Assembly (NCBI GenBank): GCA_035353175.1
Contig: DAOPZC010000009.1
Location: 37,048-101,047 of the forward strand
Length of the DNA stretch: 64,000 nt
Direction of reading: 5' to 3'
From: DAOPZC01 sp035353175
Lineage (GTDB): Bacteria; Verrucomicrobiota; Kiritimatiellia; RFP12; UBA1067
In this document: positions 8,818 through 18,900 of the stretch, one piece after another
Layout of the letters: every line of letters begins with the position of its first letter
How positions within the stretch are numbered: position 1 is the stretch's first letter
Notes under the pieces: generated by a model
Told to the model about the DNA's origin: nothing
Seen by the model: only the letters and a program-made list of their open reading frames with translations
Database searches by the model: none
Made by a program: the position numbers and the translations under genes

Positions 8818-10248
8818 GTGAAAAAGGAGCTTTCAGATTGCGCGGGGGCCCCGCCGCCGGGCGGCTACCGCGAGATGTGGCGCATCGTCGCCCCGCTGAT
8901 CCTCAGCATGGCGTCGTACACCATCATGCAGTTCTGCGACCGCGTGTTCCTCTCGCGCTACAGCAGCGTGACGATTCAGGCTGCGCTGCCGGCGGGCGTG
9001 CTGGCGCATACGCTGATCTGCTTCTTTCAGGCGCTGACGGGCTACGCGGGCACGTTCACTGCCCATTACCACGGCGCGAAAGATCCCGCCCAGTGCGTGC
9101 GGGCCACCGTGCAGGGCCTCTGGCTGGCGCTGGCGTCGTGGCCGCTGATCCTGCTCCAGATCCCGTTCGGGACGTGGCTCATGACGCTGGGCGGCCATGC
9201 GCCCGAGGTGCTGGCGGCGGAAAAGACCTATTTCGTGATCCTCATGGCGGGCGGCATCATGGTGCCGCTCAACTCCGCCATCGGCGGGTATTTCATGGGG
9301 ATCGGGCGCACGAAGGTCAACATGGTCGCCAACACGCTCGGCTGCTCGCTCAACATCGTCCTCAACTACGCCATGATTTTCGGGCACTGGGGCGTCCCGG
9401 CGATGGGCATCGCGGGCGCGGCGTACGCCACCCTGATCTCGGGGTTCGTCACCTGCCTCGTCCAAGTCGTCCTTTTCCTGAAGGAGCGCCATGTGCTGAG
9501 TGTCGGCTGGCGGTTGGCCCTGAGGCTCGACCTCCCGCTGGTGGGGCGCATCGTCCGCTTCGGCCTGCCGTCGGGGCTCCAGCTGGTGATGGACGTCGGC
9601 TCGTTCGCCGTGTTCATCATGCTCACCGGGCGCCTGGGCGATCTGGCGCTGGCCGCGAGCAACATCGCCTTCAGCATCAACAATCTGGCGTTCGCGCCGC
9701 TGCTCGGCTTCGGCCTCGCCGCCTCGACGGTCGTGGGCCACCACCAGGGCGCGCGCCATCCCGAGGCGGCCCGGCGGGCCGGCTACACCGGCCTCAAGAT
9801 GGGCTTGATCTACATGTGCGTGATCGGCGCGACGTTCGTCCTTTTCCCCAAGGGCTATTTCGAGCTGTTCCGCTCCAAGGACGCCGCGTTTACGGCCGAC
9901 GAACTGCTGTCCCTGGGCCGGCCGATGCTTCTGATGATGACCGCCTGGGGGCTGCTCGACACGGTCTCCATCGTCCTCAGCGGCGCGCTGAAAGGCGCGG
10001 GCGACACGCGCTTCGTGATGGTCTACATGATCCTCGGCAGCTGGCTGGTTCTGGTGCCCGGTTCGCTTCTGCTGCTGCATGCCGGCGCCGGGATCCTCGG
10101 CCTGTGGGGCTGGCTCGCGGTCTACGTTTGCGTGCTCGCCGTCGGCTTCTGGTGGCGCTGGCAGCAGGGGCGCTGGAAAAACATCCGGGTCATCGAGTGC
10201 CGCGAGGGGCTGGAGTACATTCCGCCCGTCACGGACGAGATCCACTGA
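8818..10248 (+). CDS. MATE-family multidrug/cation antiporter
   Basis: A 476-residue protein with about twelve hydrophobic segments, the usual size for MATE/NorM/DinF exporters, which swap Na+ or H+ for organic cations, drugs or metabolites across the inner membrane. The two-fold repeat is visible: RIVAPLILSMASYTIMQFCD in the N-half and VGRIVRFGLPSGLQLVMDVG opening the C-half. Other family-typical segments are GGYFMGIGRTKVNMVANTLG and LSGALKGAGDTRFVMVYMI. The start used is GTG at 8818; no clear Shine-Dalgarno precedes it. An ATG at 8875 is the alternative and would lose only a hydrophilic leader. The gene converges on the BrkB-like gene. Substrate is not predictable. Confidence 0.85.
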   Translation: MKKELSDCAGAPPPGGYREMWRIVAPLILSMASYTIMQFCDRVFLSRYSSVTIQAALPAGVLAHTLICFFQALTGYAGTFTAHYHGAKDPAQCVRATVQGLWLALASWPLILLQIPFGTWLMTLGGHAPEVLAAEKTYFVILMAGGIMVPLNSAIGGYFMGIGRTKVNMVANTLGCSLNIVLNYAMIFGHWGVPAMGIAGAAYATLISGFVTCLVQVVLFLKERHVLSVGWRLALRLDLPLVGRIVRFGLPSGLQLVMDVGSFAVFIMLTGRLGDLALAASNIAFSINNLAFAPLLGFGLAASTVVGHHQGARHPEAARRAGYTGLKMGLIYMCVIGATFVLFPKGYFELFRSKDAAFTADELLSLGRPMLLMMTAWGLLDTVSIVLSGALKGAGDTRFVMVYMILGSWLVLVPGSLLLLHAGAGILGLWGWLAVYVCVLAVGFWWRWQQGRWKNIRVIECREGLEYIPPVTDEIH

Positions 10249-10320
10249 GGCTTTGAAGGCCGCTTGTGTCTGGGACACGATGGCGAACACGAGTGAGGCG
10301 GGCTGCGCGGCGGAGGCGTC

Positions 10321-11754
10321 TCACACCTGCGCGACGGGAAGCGCCAGCGCCGCGTCGATGTTGGCGTCGAGCTTCGCGCTGAACTCCAGCACCGAGGCGT
10401 TGAGGTGGTTGAGCCCCAGCGCTTCGAGCGGCTCGCCGTCGTCGAGCATCACCTTCGTGATGTCGGCGACGGTGATGCTGCCGCCGCAGCGGAAAAGCAG
10501 GTATTCGCCGGGCCGTCCCGCCACCTCCGCCAGGATCCGGTTGCGGACCAGGTCGTCGAGGATATCTTTGGCGAAGCGGTAAGGGATGCCGCGCTCTTTC
10601 GCGAACGCTTCGGCGGCGAAGGGCCCGCCCTCGGCCTCGCGCGCCCGCCGCGCGGTCTCGGCGCAGAGCGTCAGCGCCAGCAGGAGGCGGGCGCGCAGGC
10701 TGGCGCCGGACGCGTTCTGCTCCAGCACGTAGGTGTCGCGGTTCTGCACCGCGAACGCGATCTCCGAGCCGAGCAGGATGATCTGCCAGCTCGTATAAAC
10801 CCACATCAGCAGGATGGGCAGCACGGCGAAGCCGCCGTAGAGCGTGCTGTACTTGCCGATGCCGATCTGCAGCATCGCGCACAGCTTCAGCCAGCCGGCG
10901 AAGAGGACCACCGTCACGAACCCGCCCGCCAGCGCCGGCAGCAGCTTGACCCGGGCGTTCGGCATGAACCCCAGCAGGAAGGCGAAGGTCAGCGTGCCAA
11001 TGAGCAGGGTGACGGACGTTTTGAACAGGCCGCTGGCCAAGAGCGAGCGCAGGGCGTCCGAAGCGGAGCCGCCCACCGTCTTGTCCATGACGCCGGTGAG
11101 CAGCGCGGCCACCGGCACGGAGGACGCCGCGGTGACCAGGAAGGGCAGGATGAGGCAGACGAACAGGTAGTCGGCGCATTTCCGCACGAGGGGCCGCGGC
11201 CGCTCCGCGCCCCAGATCTGGTTGAAGCTGGACTCGACCTTGCCCAGCATGCCGATCACGGTCCAGAGCAGCATGACCGCGCCGACGCCGCCCAGCGTGC
11301 CGAACTTGAGCTGGTCGATCTGCGTGAAGAGTTTGTCCGAGAGCTCGCGCACCTGCGACGAGAAGGCTTTGGTGACTTCGGCCTGCGCCTTCTCCTCGTC
11401 CCGGCTCTCCGCCCCGGCCTTCTTTTCCACGGCCTGCTCCATCTGCACCATCCAGCCATCCAGCTGGCGGTTGAATTGCTCGCGGGCCACATCCCCGGCG
11501 CCGAACGCGCGCGCCATCGCGAGGGTCATCGCCAGGATGGGGATGAGCGTCATCAGCGAAAAAAAGGTCAGCGACGCCGCATGAAGCGAGCACTGGTTGC
11601 GCTTGAACCCGGAGACCACCAGCGCCCCCAGGCGCACGGCGTGTACGCCGAAGCGCCGGATCCAAGGCAGTTCGCCGGAGTGCACCTCCCAGAGGCCGCG
11701 CCGCATAAACCGGATTGCCTTTTCAAAGACGGATGTTTTTGTTTCGCGTTTCAT
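10321..11754 (-). CDS. YihY/BrkB-family inner-membrane protein
   Basis: A 477-residue protein of the YihY/BrkB (virulence factor BrkB, formerly annotated RNase BN) family. The N-terminal signature HAASLTFFSLMTLIPILAM is clear, and about six membrane segments fill residues 45-330. Family segments KVESSFNQIWGAERPRPLV, GFMPNARVKLLPALAGGF and YGGFAVLPILLMWVYTSWQI are present. A cytoplasmic tail of about 140 residues (350-477) looks winged-helix-like (AAEAFAKERGIPYRFAKDIL), as in the longer members. The function of the family is not settled. Its ATG overlaps the upstream gene's stop in an ATGA, so the two are translationally coupled. Between residues 70 and 125 is a charged insertion rich in Glu, Lys and Ala. 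Confidence 0.85.
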   Translation of the reverse strand: MKRETKTSVFEKAIRFMRRGLWEVHSGELPWIRRFGVHAVRLGALVVSGFKRNQCSLHAASLTFFSLMTLIPILAMTLAMARAFGAGDVAREQFNRQLDGWMVQMEQAVEKKAGAESRDEEKAQAEVTKAFSSQVRELSDKLFTQIDQLKFGTLGGVGAVMLLWTVIGMLGKVESSFNQIWGAERPRPLVRKCADYLFVCLILPFLVTAASSVPVAALLTGVMDKTVGGSASDALRSLLASGLFKTSVTLLIGTLTFAFLLGFMPNARVKLLPALAGGFVTVVLFAGWLKLCAMLQIGIGKYSTLYGGFAVLPILLMWVYTSWQIILLGSEIAFAVQNRDTYVLEQNASGASLRARLLLALTLCAETARRAREAEGGPFAAEAFAKERGIPYRFAKDILDDLVRNRILAEVAGRPGEYLLFRCGGSITVADITKVMLDDGEPLEALGLNHLNASVLEFSAKLDANIDAALALPVAQV

Positions 11755-12998
11755 TGGCCTCTCCTTTGATTCCGCTCGCGCCGCTTACGTTCCGCCGCGC
11801 GCCGGAGCGGCTTCACGCGGATCGCCCTGGGCGAGGCCGGGCACACGTACTCGCAGGCGCCGCAGCCCGTACACGCCTTGGGGTCGACCACGACGCGGCT
11901 CGTCATGTTCACCGGATCCCACGCCAGATCCAGCGCCCCGAAGCGGCAGGCGCCCGCGCACGCGCCGCATTCGCGGTTTTGGCCCAGCAGGCACTGCTCT
12001 TCGTCCACCCGCGCGAGGCCCATCGGCACCGCGAATTTCTTTTCCGCCGTGAACCGCGGGATCGCGCCGCTCGGGCAGGACTGGCCGCACGCGGCGCAGT
12101 CGGGCGCGCAATAGCTGTAGTCGAACGTCACCTCCGGCGCCAGGACGCCGGCCCAGCCCGCGTCTTTTCCGCCGAACCGGATGATGCCGCTCGGGCAGGC
12201 CCGCACGCACGCGCCGCACCGGACGCACAGCCGCGTGAAACGGGCCTCCCGTCCGCTGGCCGGCGGGCGGAGCACCTCCGGCTGCGCCGCGCGCCCCGGC
12301 GGCAGCGCGAGCCGGTAGCCCGCGCCCAGCCCGAGACCCAGAAACGCGCGCCGCCCGATCGCCGCCGCCTCCCGGCTGCCCTTCTCCACGCCGTCCGCCT
12401 TCAGGCGCAGCGGGAGCCGCAGCAAGTCCTGCAGCGCGCCCAGCGGGCACAGCCGGCCGCACCAGAGTCCCGGGGCGAGCAGCGCGGCGGCCAGCAAGAG
12501 CGGCAGCCCCGCCGCGGCGAGCCAGTCGCGCGGCTCGAGGTGATCGCGCGCGAGGCCGAAGACGGCGTTAAAAAGCACCAGCGGGTCGAGCCAGCCGAAC
12601 AGCGGATAGCCCGCCAGCGCCGCGCCCGCGCCGACAAACACCAGCGCCGCGCCGACCCGCGGCACCCGGCCGGTCCATGCCCGCCGCCGGCTGCGGTACG
12701 ACACCGCGTCCTGGCAGGTCCCGACGGGACACAGCCAGCGGCAGAACGCGCGCGGCCGGAAGGCGCACACGGCGGCCAGCGCCAGCGCGCCCAGCATGAA
12801 CAGGGCGCCCGTCCCCGCCGCGACGGCGAGCAGGGCGTTGAAGGGGCTCAGCGCGGGCACCAGGCCCGCCTGCCACGCCGCCTCAGCGCCGGGCCAGGCG
12901 CAGACCGCCGCCGCGAGACACGCCGCGCCCCGCACCAGCCTCCGCAAATTCTCACGGTTTTTCAGCATTCCCAAAACATCCTCAACAGGTGCGGCCAT
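11751..12998 (-). CDS. NapH/NapG-like polyferredoxin membrane protein
   Basis: A membrane quinol-type electron-transfer protein. The N-terminal half has about four or five hydrophobic segments and two NapH-type cysteine motifs, CPVGTCQD and CGRLCPLGALQD. A mid-protein GRRAFLGLGLGAG segment resembles a twin-arginine signal. The C-terminal half carries four Cys-rich clusters: CVRCGACVRACPSG, YCAPDCAACGQSCPSG, ECGACAGACRFGAL and CTGCGACEYVCPAS. The order matches NapH fused to NapG, that is, electrons from the quinone pool passed to soluble iron-sulfur centres. The partner reductase is not in the window. I chose ATG 12998 (MAAPVEDVLG); 12968 (MLKNREN) is possible, and longer starts would run into the leader of the divergent gene. 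It is coupled to the BrkB gene by a 4-nt overlap. Confidence 0.75.
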   Translation of the reverse strand: MAAPVEDVLGMLKNRENLRRLVRGAACLAAAVCAWPGAEAAWQAGLVPALSPFNALLAVAAGTGALFMLGALALAAVCAFRPRAFCRWLCPVGTCQDAVSYRSRRRAWTGRVPRVGAALVFVGAGAALAGYPLFGWLDPLVLFNAVFGLARDHLEPRDWLAAAGLPLLLAAALLAPGLWCGRLCPLGALQDLLRLPLRLKADGVEKGSREAAAIGRRAFLGLGLGAGYRLALPPGRAAQPEVLRPPASGREARFTRLCVRCGACVRACPSGIIRFGGKDAGWAGVLAPEVTFDYSYCAPDCAACGQSCPSGAIPRFTAEKKFAVPMGLARVDEEQCLLGQNRECGACAGACRFGALDLAWDPVNMTSRVVVDPKACTGCGACEYVCPASPRAIRVKPLRRAAERKRRERNQRRGQ

Positions 12999-13147
12999 CT
13001 TACCGCGATCCCGTTCGGAAAGCAAAGTCGTTTCCGACCGGGCGAATCTGCTAGAAAGGAAAAGGCGGATGCGGTATCTTGAAATCACTAAATGGGGCTC
13101 GGGCCGTGCGGCGCAGGGCGGCGCGTCCCACGGCGGAATCAGGCGAG

Positions 13148-13162
13148 AGGAGGCTACGGGTG
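13148..13162 (+). promoter_or_regulatory. Ribosome binding site fixing a GTG start for the Gfo/Idh gene
   Basis: A consensus AGGAGG at 13148-13153 lies 6 nt before GTG at 13160. Upstream ATGs in the same frame (13079 on) have no such site and would add an Arg-rich leader before the Tat motif. The GTG start is therefore preferred. Confidence 0.75.
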
Positions 13163-14392
13163 AAAAGCTGGAAAGCGGGTGTTGTCCGGTCGGCCGGCGC
13201 GGTCTCGCGCCGGGAGTTCGTCGTTCTGACCAGTGCCGCCGGCCTTGCCGCTTCAGCCTCGCCGGCGCGCGCGCAGCCGGCGGCCGCGGCGGGGCCGAAG
13301 ATCCGGCTCGGCATTGTCGGGTGCGGCGGCCGCGGCACGTTCGTGGGGAACCTGTTTCAGCAGCACGGCGGCTACGAGATCGTGGCGCTGGCCGATTATT
13401 TCCAGGACCGCGCGGACGAGGCGGGCGAGCGGTTCGGCGTGCCCCCCGCGCGCCGCTTCACGGGTCTTTCGGGCTACAAGCGGGTGCTCGATGCGGCGCC
13501 GGACGCCGTGGCCGTCACCTCGCCGCCCTACTTCCACCCCGAGCAGGCCGCTGCGGCGGTCGATGCGGGAATCCACGTGTACGTCGCCAAACCGGTCGCC
13601 GTGGACGTGCCCGGATGCCGCTCGATCGAGGCCAGCGGCCGGCGGGCCACGGAGAAGAAACGCTGCTTCCTCGTGGATTTCCAGACGCGGGTCAACCCGT
13701 TCTACCGCGAGGCGGTCCGCCTCGTGCATGCCGGCGCGATCGGCGAATTCGCGTTCGGCGAGGCTTCGTACCAGTGCGGGCGGCTGGGCCTCCATCCGCC
13801 GGCCGAAGGGGAGGAGGGGCGCCTCCGCAACTGGGTCTTCGACCAGGCGCTCTCCGGCGACATCATCACGGAGCAGAACATTCATGCGCTGGACGTGATG
13901 AGCTGGGTGCATCAGCGGCCGCCGCTCCACGTTTTCGGGACCGGCGCGCGCAAGGTGCGGGTCGATGTCGGCGACAACTGGGACACCTTCTCGCTGGTCT
14001 ACCAGTACCCGCAGAACGTCGGCATGAATTTCACGTCGCGCCAGTTCGAGGGGCACGGCACCGCCGAAGGCATCCTCTGCCGCCTGTTCGGCACCAAGGG
14101 CGTGCTGGAGACCGCGTACGGCGGCAACGTGCTGATCCGCGGCGAGAACTTCTACCGCGGCGGGGCCACCCGGCAGATCTACGTGGAGGGCGCCACCGCC
14201 AACGTTGCGGCCTTTCACCGGGCGATCGCGGCGGGGGACTTTACGAACGCGACCGTCGCGCCGAGCGTGCAGAGCAACCTGATCACGGTGATGGGGCGCA
14301 AGGCGGCCTACACCGGCAAACTCGTGACGTGGGACGAGATCGCCAAGGATACGGAGCGGCTCGACGGCCGGCTCGGCGGGCTGAAGGGGTGA
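13160..14392 (+). CDS. Tat-exported Gfo/Idh/MocA-family oxidoreductase
   Basis: A 410-residue NAD(P)-dependent sugar oxidoreductase. The twin-arginine signal SRREFVVLTSAAGLAASAS runs to a likely cut at ARAQ. The dinucleotide fold starts at IRLGIVGCGGRGTFVGNLF. The family EKP motif appears as VAKPVAVDV: lysine and proline are kept, glutamate is replaced by alanine. The C-terminal alpha/beta domain includes FDQALSGDIITEQNIHALDV, a pattern common in the Tat-secreted subgroup of PVC bacteria and Bacteroidetes. Members oxidise or epimerise sugars or act in glycoside breakdown; this substrate is unknown. It is followed 53 nt later by a UroD-family gene, probably as one transcript. The nearby fucose enzyme suggests a carbohydrate theme, but that is inference. 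Confidence 0.85.
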   Translation: MKSWKAGVVRSAGAVSRREFVVLTSAAGLAASASPARAQPAAAAGPKIRLGIVGCGGRGTFVGNLFQQHGGYEIVALADYFQDRADEAGERFGVPPARRFTGLSGYKRVLDAAPDAVAVTSPPYFHPEQAAAAVDAGIHVYVAKPVAVDVPGCRSIEASGRRATEKKRCFLVDFQTRVNPFYREAVRLVHAGAIGEFAFGEASYQCGRLGLHPPAEGEEGRLRNWVFDQALSGDIITEQNIHALDVMSWVHQRPPLHVFGTGARKVRVDVGDNWDTFSLVYQYPQNVGMNFTSRQFEGHGTAEGILCRLFGTKGVLETAYGGNVLIRGENFYRGGATRQIYVEGATANVAAFHRAIAAGDFTNATVAPSVQSNLITVMGRKAAYTGKLVTWDEIAKDTERLDGRLGGLKG

Positions 14393-14398
14393 CGCGGA

Positions 14399-14434
14399 GC
14401 GCTCAACGCTCACCGTTGAACGCTCAACACTGAA
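14399..14434. repeat. GCTCAAC/GTTGAAC simple repeat between two genes
   Basis: The intergenic space between the Gfo/Idh and UroD-family genes is almost entirely copies of GCTCAAC and its complement GTTGA(A), with internal dyads such as GTTGAACGCTCAAC. It can fold into small hairpins. It ends just before the GAAGGAG ribosome site of the next gene. It resembles the other short repeat families in this window in being simple, imperfect and compact. Confidence 0.6.
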
Positions 14435-14445
14435 GGAGAGCATAC

Positions 14446-15873
14446 ATGGGCCAGGACATGGAGGCGCTGTATCAGGCGCGGCTGCGGCGGCTCGTGACCG
14501 CGCTGAACAACAAGAAGCCGGACCGCGTGCCGGTGCGGCCGTTCGCGGCGGAGTTCACGGGGCGGCACGCGGGCTTCACCTGCCAGCAGCTGACGCAGCA
14601 CTACCCGGACGCGTTCGAGGCGATGGTCCGCTGCTGCAAGGACTACGACTGGGACGCGGTGCCGGCCAGCATGGTCTACGTCTGGACCGGCATCACCGAC
14701 GCCGCGGGCGTGCGCTACTACGGCGAGCCCGGCGTGGACGTGCCGCCCGACCGCGGTTTCCAGTACCGCGAGCCGCCGGAAGAAGCCGCGTTCATGCGCG
14801 AGGACGAGTACGACCGGCTGATCGACGATCCGACCGCGTTCCTCTACGAGGTGTGGCTGCCGCGCGCGTCGCGCCGCATCGCGGCGGCGGGCGAGCCCGT
14901 GACCTTCCGCCACGACGCGGCGCTCGTGTCGGCAGCCATGGCGATGACGCAGTATTTCAACGCCTTCGGGCCGCACTGCGCGCGGCTGCGCGGCGAGTGC
15001 GGGATGCCCGGCGCGATCGCCGGTATCTTCAAGGCGCCGTTCGACATTCTCGGAGACAAGCTGCGCGGCTATATCGGGCTCACGATGGACATGTACGCGC
15101 AGCCCGAGAAAGTGCTGAAGGCCTGCGAGGCGCTGATGCCGCACCTCCACTGGGTGGCGTCGGCCACGGCCGATCCGGCGTCGCAGCTGCCGATCGGCTA
15201 TTGGATGCACCGCGGCTGCGTGCCCTTCGTGCGGCCCGACCAGTTCGCCTCGCACTACTGGCCCACGGTGAAGCCGATCATCGAAGAGCTGTGGCGCGGC
15301 GGCCATCAGACCCTGTTCTACGCGGAGGGCAACTGGGACGCGCATCTCGACGCCTTCCGCGAGTTGCCGGAGCGCAGCATCGTCTATCACATCGACCGCG
15401 GCAATCCGCTCCTGACGCACCGCACGCTGCACGACAAGTTCGCGCTGAGCGGCGGCGTCAACAACGTGACCCTCGCGATCGGCACGCCCGCGCAGGTGCG
15501 GCATGAGGTCCGCACGCTGATCGAGACCGTGGGCCGAGAGGGCGGCTACATCATGGATGCGAGCGCGATCATGCAGAACGACACCACCCCGGAGAACATG
15601 CGGGCGCTGGTTGAGGCGACGCACGAGTTCGGCGGCTATGATGCTCCCGACGCGCTGCCGGAGCCGCTGCGCGTCGCGCCGGCGTCGGCCGCGCCGCCGC
15701 GCGGCTTCTCCGCGGGGAACGGCCGCGCGCCGGGCGAGTGCGTCCCGTGGGCGGAGCGCAAGGCGGAACTCGCCGGGCCGGTGCAGGGCAGCGAAGAGCT
15801 GGCCGAACGCGTGTGGCGGTCGGTCGACGCCGGCGGCGCGATGTTCATCTGGCAGATGCTGCTCTCGTTCTGA
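14446..15873 (+). CDS. Uroporphyrinogen decarboxylase-family (MtaA/CmuA-like) protein
   Basis: A 475-residue protein of the UroD superfamily. The opening RLVTALNNKKPDRVPVRPF is the usual N-terminus of the non-HemE branch. True HemE's RQAGR active-site motif is absent. Later segments fit the TIM barrel: PFDILGDKLRGYIGLTMDMY, HIDRGNPLLTHRTLHDKFAL and MDASAIMQNDTTPENMRALV. Branch members include corrinoid methyltransferases and many uncharacterised proteins of PVC bacteria and clostridia, so methyl transfer is possible but unproven; no corrinoid protein is nearby. A GAAGGAG site 7 nt before ATG 14446 supports this start. The C-terminus carries an extra low-complexity Ala/Pro/Arg segment near residues 400-425. 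It probably forms an operon with the Gfo/Idh gene. Confidence 0.75.
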   Translation: MGQDMEALYQARLRRLVTALNNKKPDRVPVRPFAAEFTGRHAGFTCQQLTQHYPDAFEAMVRCCKDYDWDAVPASMVYVWTGITDAAGVRYYGEPGVDVPPDRGFQYREPPEEAAFMREDEYDRLIDDPTAFLYEVWLPRASRRIAAAGEPVTFRHDAALVSAAMAMTQYFNAFGPHCARLRGECGMPGAIAGIFKAPFDILGDKLRGYIGLTMDMYAQPEKVLKACEALMPHLHWVASATADPASQLPIGYWMHRGCVPFVRPDQFASHYWPTVKPIIEELWRGGHQTLFYAEGNWDAHLDAFRELPERSIVYHIDRGNPLLTHRTLHDKFALSGGVNNVTLAIGTPAQVRHEVRTLIETVGREGGYIMDASAIMQNDTTPENMRALVEATHEFGGYDAPDALPEPLRVAPASAAPPRGFSAGNGRAPGECVPWAERKAELAGPVQGSEELAERVWRSVDAGGAMFIWQMLLSF

Positions 15874-15962
15874 GCCGGCACGGCCGGGTGCGAAAGAACC
15901 GGCATTCGTGTGGCTTCCTTCGCCTGTTGACGGGTTTCAAGCGGTCGTGATACCGTTTGGAA

Positions 15963-18900
15963 ATGACACCCTTTGACATTCTGGTTTTGACGGCGGCGAA
16001 CGAGGCGCAGGCGGAAGGCTACCGGGCGCAGCTGGCGTGGCGGCAGGCGAACGGCCTGCTCGATCCGGCCACGCGGGCGTTGGTGATCACCGATCCGGGC
16101 GGTCGGCGCGTGGGTTCGCTGGGGGCGACGTTGAACGTGCTGGCCGAGCTGGCGAGGGAGCCCGGCGGCCGGAAGACGGAGGACGGCGGGGGGACGAAAA
16201 AAGCCGGCCTTAAGCTTCGGGCCTCCGACCTCGAAGCGGCCTTCAGGAACAAGCGCATCCTGATCTGCCACTCCGGCGGTGACAGCCGCCGGACGCCCGC
16301 CTACGCGGCGCAGGGCAAGGTCTTCACGCCGGTGCCGACGGCGGCGGCGAACGGCGCGCCGCTCGCGCTGTTCGACCTCATTTTGCAGACGGTGTCAAAT
16401 CTGCCCGCGCCCGCGCAGGGCCACGTGCTGGTCACGTCGGGCGACGTGCTGCTGACCTTCGATCACGCGTCGGTCGACTTCGCGCTTCCGGGCATCACAG
16501 GCGTGGCGTATTTCGGTCCCGTCGAACGCGGGTCGCATCATGGCGTGTATGTGCCGGAGGCGTTTCGCGGCAACCCGTTGCGGACCGAGTGCGTGCCGGT
16601 GGTCGATTTCCTGCAGAAGCCTACCGAGGACGAGGCGCGCGCCTGCGGCGCGGTGGACCCGTTCGGCCACGTGGCGGTGGATACGGGGCTGGTGAGCTTC
16701 GACCCCGCGACCTGCGCGCGGCTTTTGGCGTTCGCCGGGAAGGGGCTGCTGGCGGAAATCGTCGGCGGAAGCTGTCCGGCGCTCGACCTGTACGAAGAGC
16801 TGACCATGGCGGTGGCGCCGCGCTTCGACGAGGCGCGGTATCTCGAACGGTTCGTGACGGGACGCGGACGCGACGCGGCACATGGCCGGCGCATGCGGGC
16901 CTTTTACCGCGCGCTGCGCGGCGTGCCGTTCCGCGTGAACATCGTGCCATACTGCGAGTTTTTCCACATCGGCAGCAGCCGCGAGTTGCTTTCGGGTTTC
17001 GCCGGGCTGTCGCGGACGGCGCAGGAGTACCGCTTCGCGAACGGCAGCGGCGCGTGCGTGACCCGCGGCGGCGAGACCGGTCGGGCGTTCATCTTCAACG
17101 CGCGGATCGAGTGTCCTCTCAAGACCGGCGCCGCGCTGATCGAGGGCGTGCACGCGGCGGGGTGCAAGGCTCTGACGCTCGAGGGCGAGAACATCCTGAC
17201 GGGCCTGCCGCCGGAAGCCTCCGGAGAGATCCGGCTGCCGAAGGGCGTCGGCCTGGTCTGTCTGCCGATCGGCAACGCAGCGTGGGCGGCGGTGGCCTAC
17301 GGGCTGGACGACGATTTCAAGACGCCGTTCGGCGGCGCGAAGCCGTGCCGGTTCCTGAACGCGCCGATCGAGGCGTGGCTGGCGCGCAGCGGCGTGCCCG
17401 CCTCGCGGCTGTGGCGGGGCGACGAGCAAGACGGGCTGTGGCGCGCGCGTCTGTGGCGCGTGGGGACGCTTGACGAGGTGCTGGCCGAAGCCGTTGCCAT
17501 GGGCAATGGGCAACCGGCAATAGGCAATGGGCAATGGGCGATGGGCAATGGGCTGGCGGGGTGGGGGGCACGCCGCTACGGCATCGCGGAGCTGCTGCCG
17601 CGGGTGAACCACGAGCGGCTGCTGGCGGTGCGGCAGGAGATCCGGCGGCAGGTGAATCTGATGAGCGTGGCGGAACGCCTGCTCGGCGACGACGCGCTGC
17701 CGGCCGCGACGGTGTGCGGGGAGATCCGCAACCGGGACGAGTCCGCGCGGGTGGTGCGGCAGCTGGCGGCGCTGCTCGAGGGCGAGGCCCTGGACAAGCC
17801 CTTGCTGCGGGCGCGGGTGCTGCGCCTGATGGCGATGATCGGACAGAGGGACGGAGGACGGAAGACGGAGGACGGAGGGCGGAAGGCGGAGGACGGAGGA
17901 CGGAAGACGGAGGACGGGTGGCGGGAAAGGCCGGCACGGGGAGAGGCCGCCGGCCGCCGATCTCCGGTCGTTGATCCCCAAGCCGCCGCGTTCGCGGCGG
18001 TGGCGGAGGCCGTGGCGGTGAGTTTCGAACCCTGCGGCCAGCCGCGCGCAGCGGCGATCCTGCACGACCAGGTGGTGTGGGTCACGACGCCGGTGCGCAT
18101 CGACTTCGCCGGGGGCTGGTCGGACACGCCGCCGATCTGCACGGAGCGGGGCGGAGCGGTGCTCAACGCGGCGGTGACGCTGAACGGCCTTTATCCGGTC
18201 CAGGTGATGGCGAAGCTCAACACCGCGGGCTGCATCCGGCTTTCGAGCATCGATCTGGGCGAACGCAAAGAGATCCGCACGACGGAAGAGTTGCTGGACC
18301 ACCGCGATCCGCACGACTGGGCGGCCTTGGCCAAGGCCGCGCTGATCCTCGCGGGGATCGGCCCTTCGCGGACGGAGGAGCCGCTCGCCCAGTGGCTGAA
18401 GGCGCTGGGCGGCGGGCTCGACCTGACGATCTTCTCGTCGCTGCCCAAGGGCTCGGGCATGGGGACGAGCTCGATTCTGGGCGCGGCCGTGATCGCCTGC
18501 CTCGACCGCGTGCTGGGCGTGCCGTTCAATACGGACCGGCTGGTCCGCATGGCCTCGATCCTGGAGCAGCGCATGTGTACCGGCGGCGGCTGGCAGGACC
18601 AGGTGGGCGGCATCATGCCGGGCGTCAAGCTGATCCGGACCGAGCCGGGGCCGGACCAAACGGTGTCGCTGCGGTGGACGGTTTTCGACATGTCCGAGGG
18701 GAGCGAGCTGAAGCGGCGCTGCCTGCTCTATTTCACGGGGCAGAAGCGCATGGCGCGCAATATCTTGCAGAACGTGGTTTCGGGCTATCTGGCGCGGGAC
18801 CCGCTGGTGTTGCAGACCGTCGAAGACCTCAAGGAGGCCGCAACGGCGGCCAAGGAGGCGCTGGACGCGCAGGACATCGACGGGTTCGCGCGGGGCGTGG

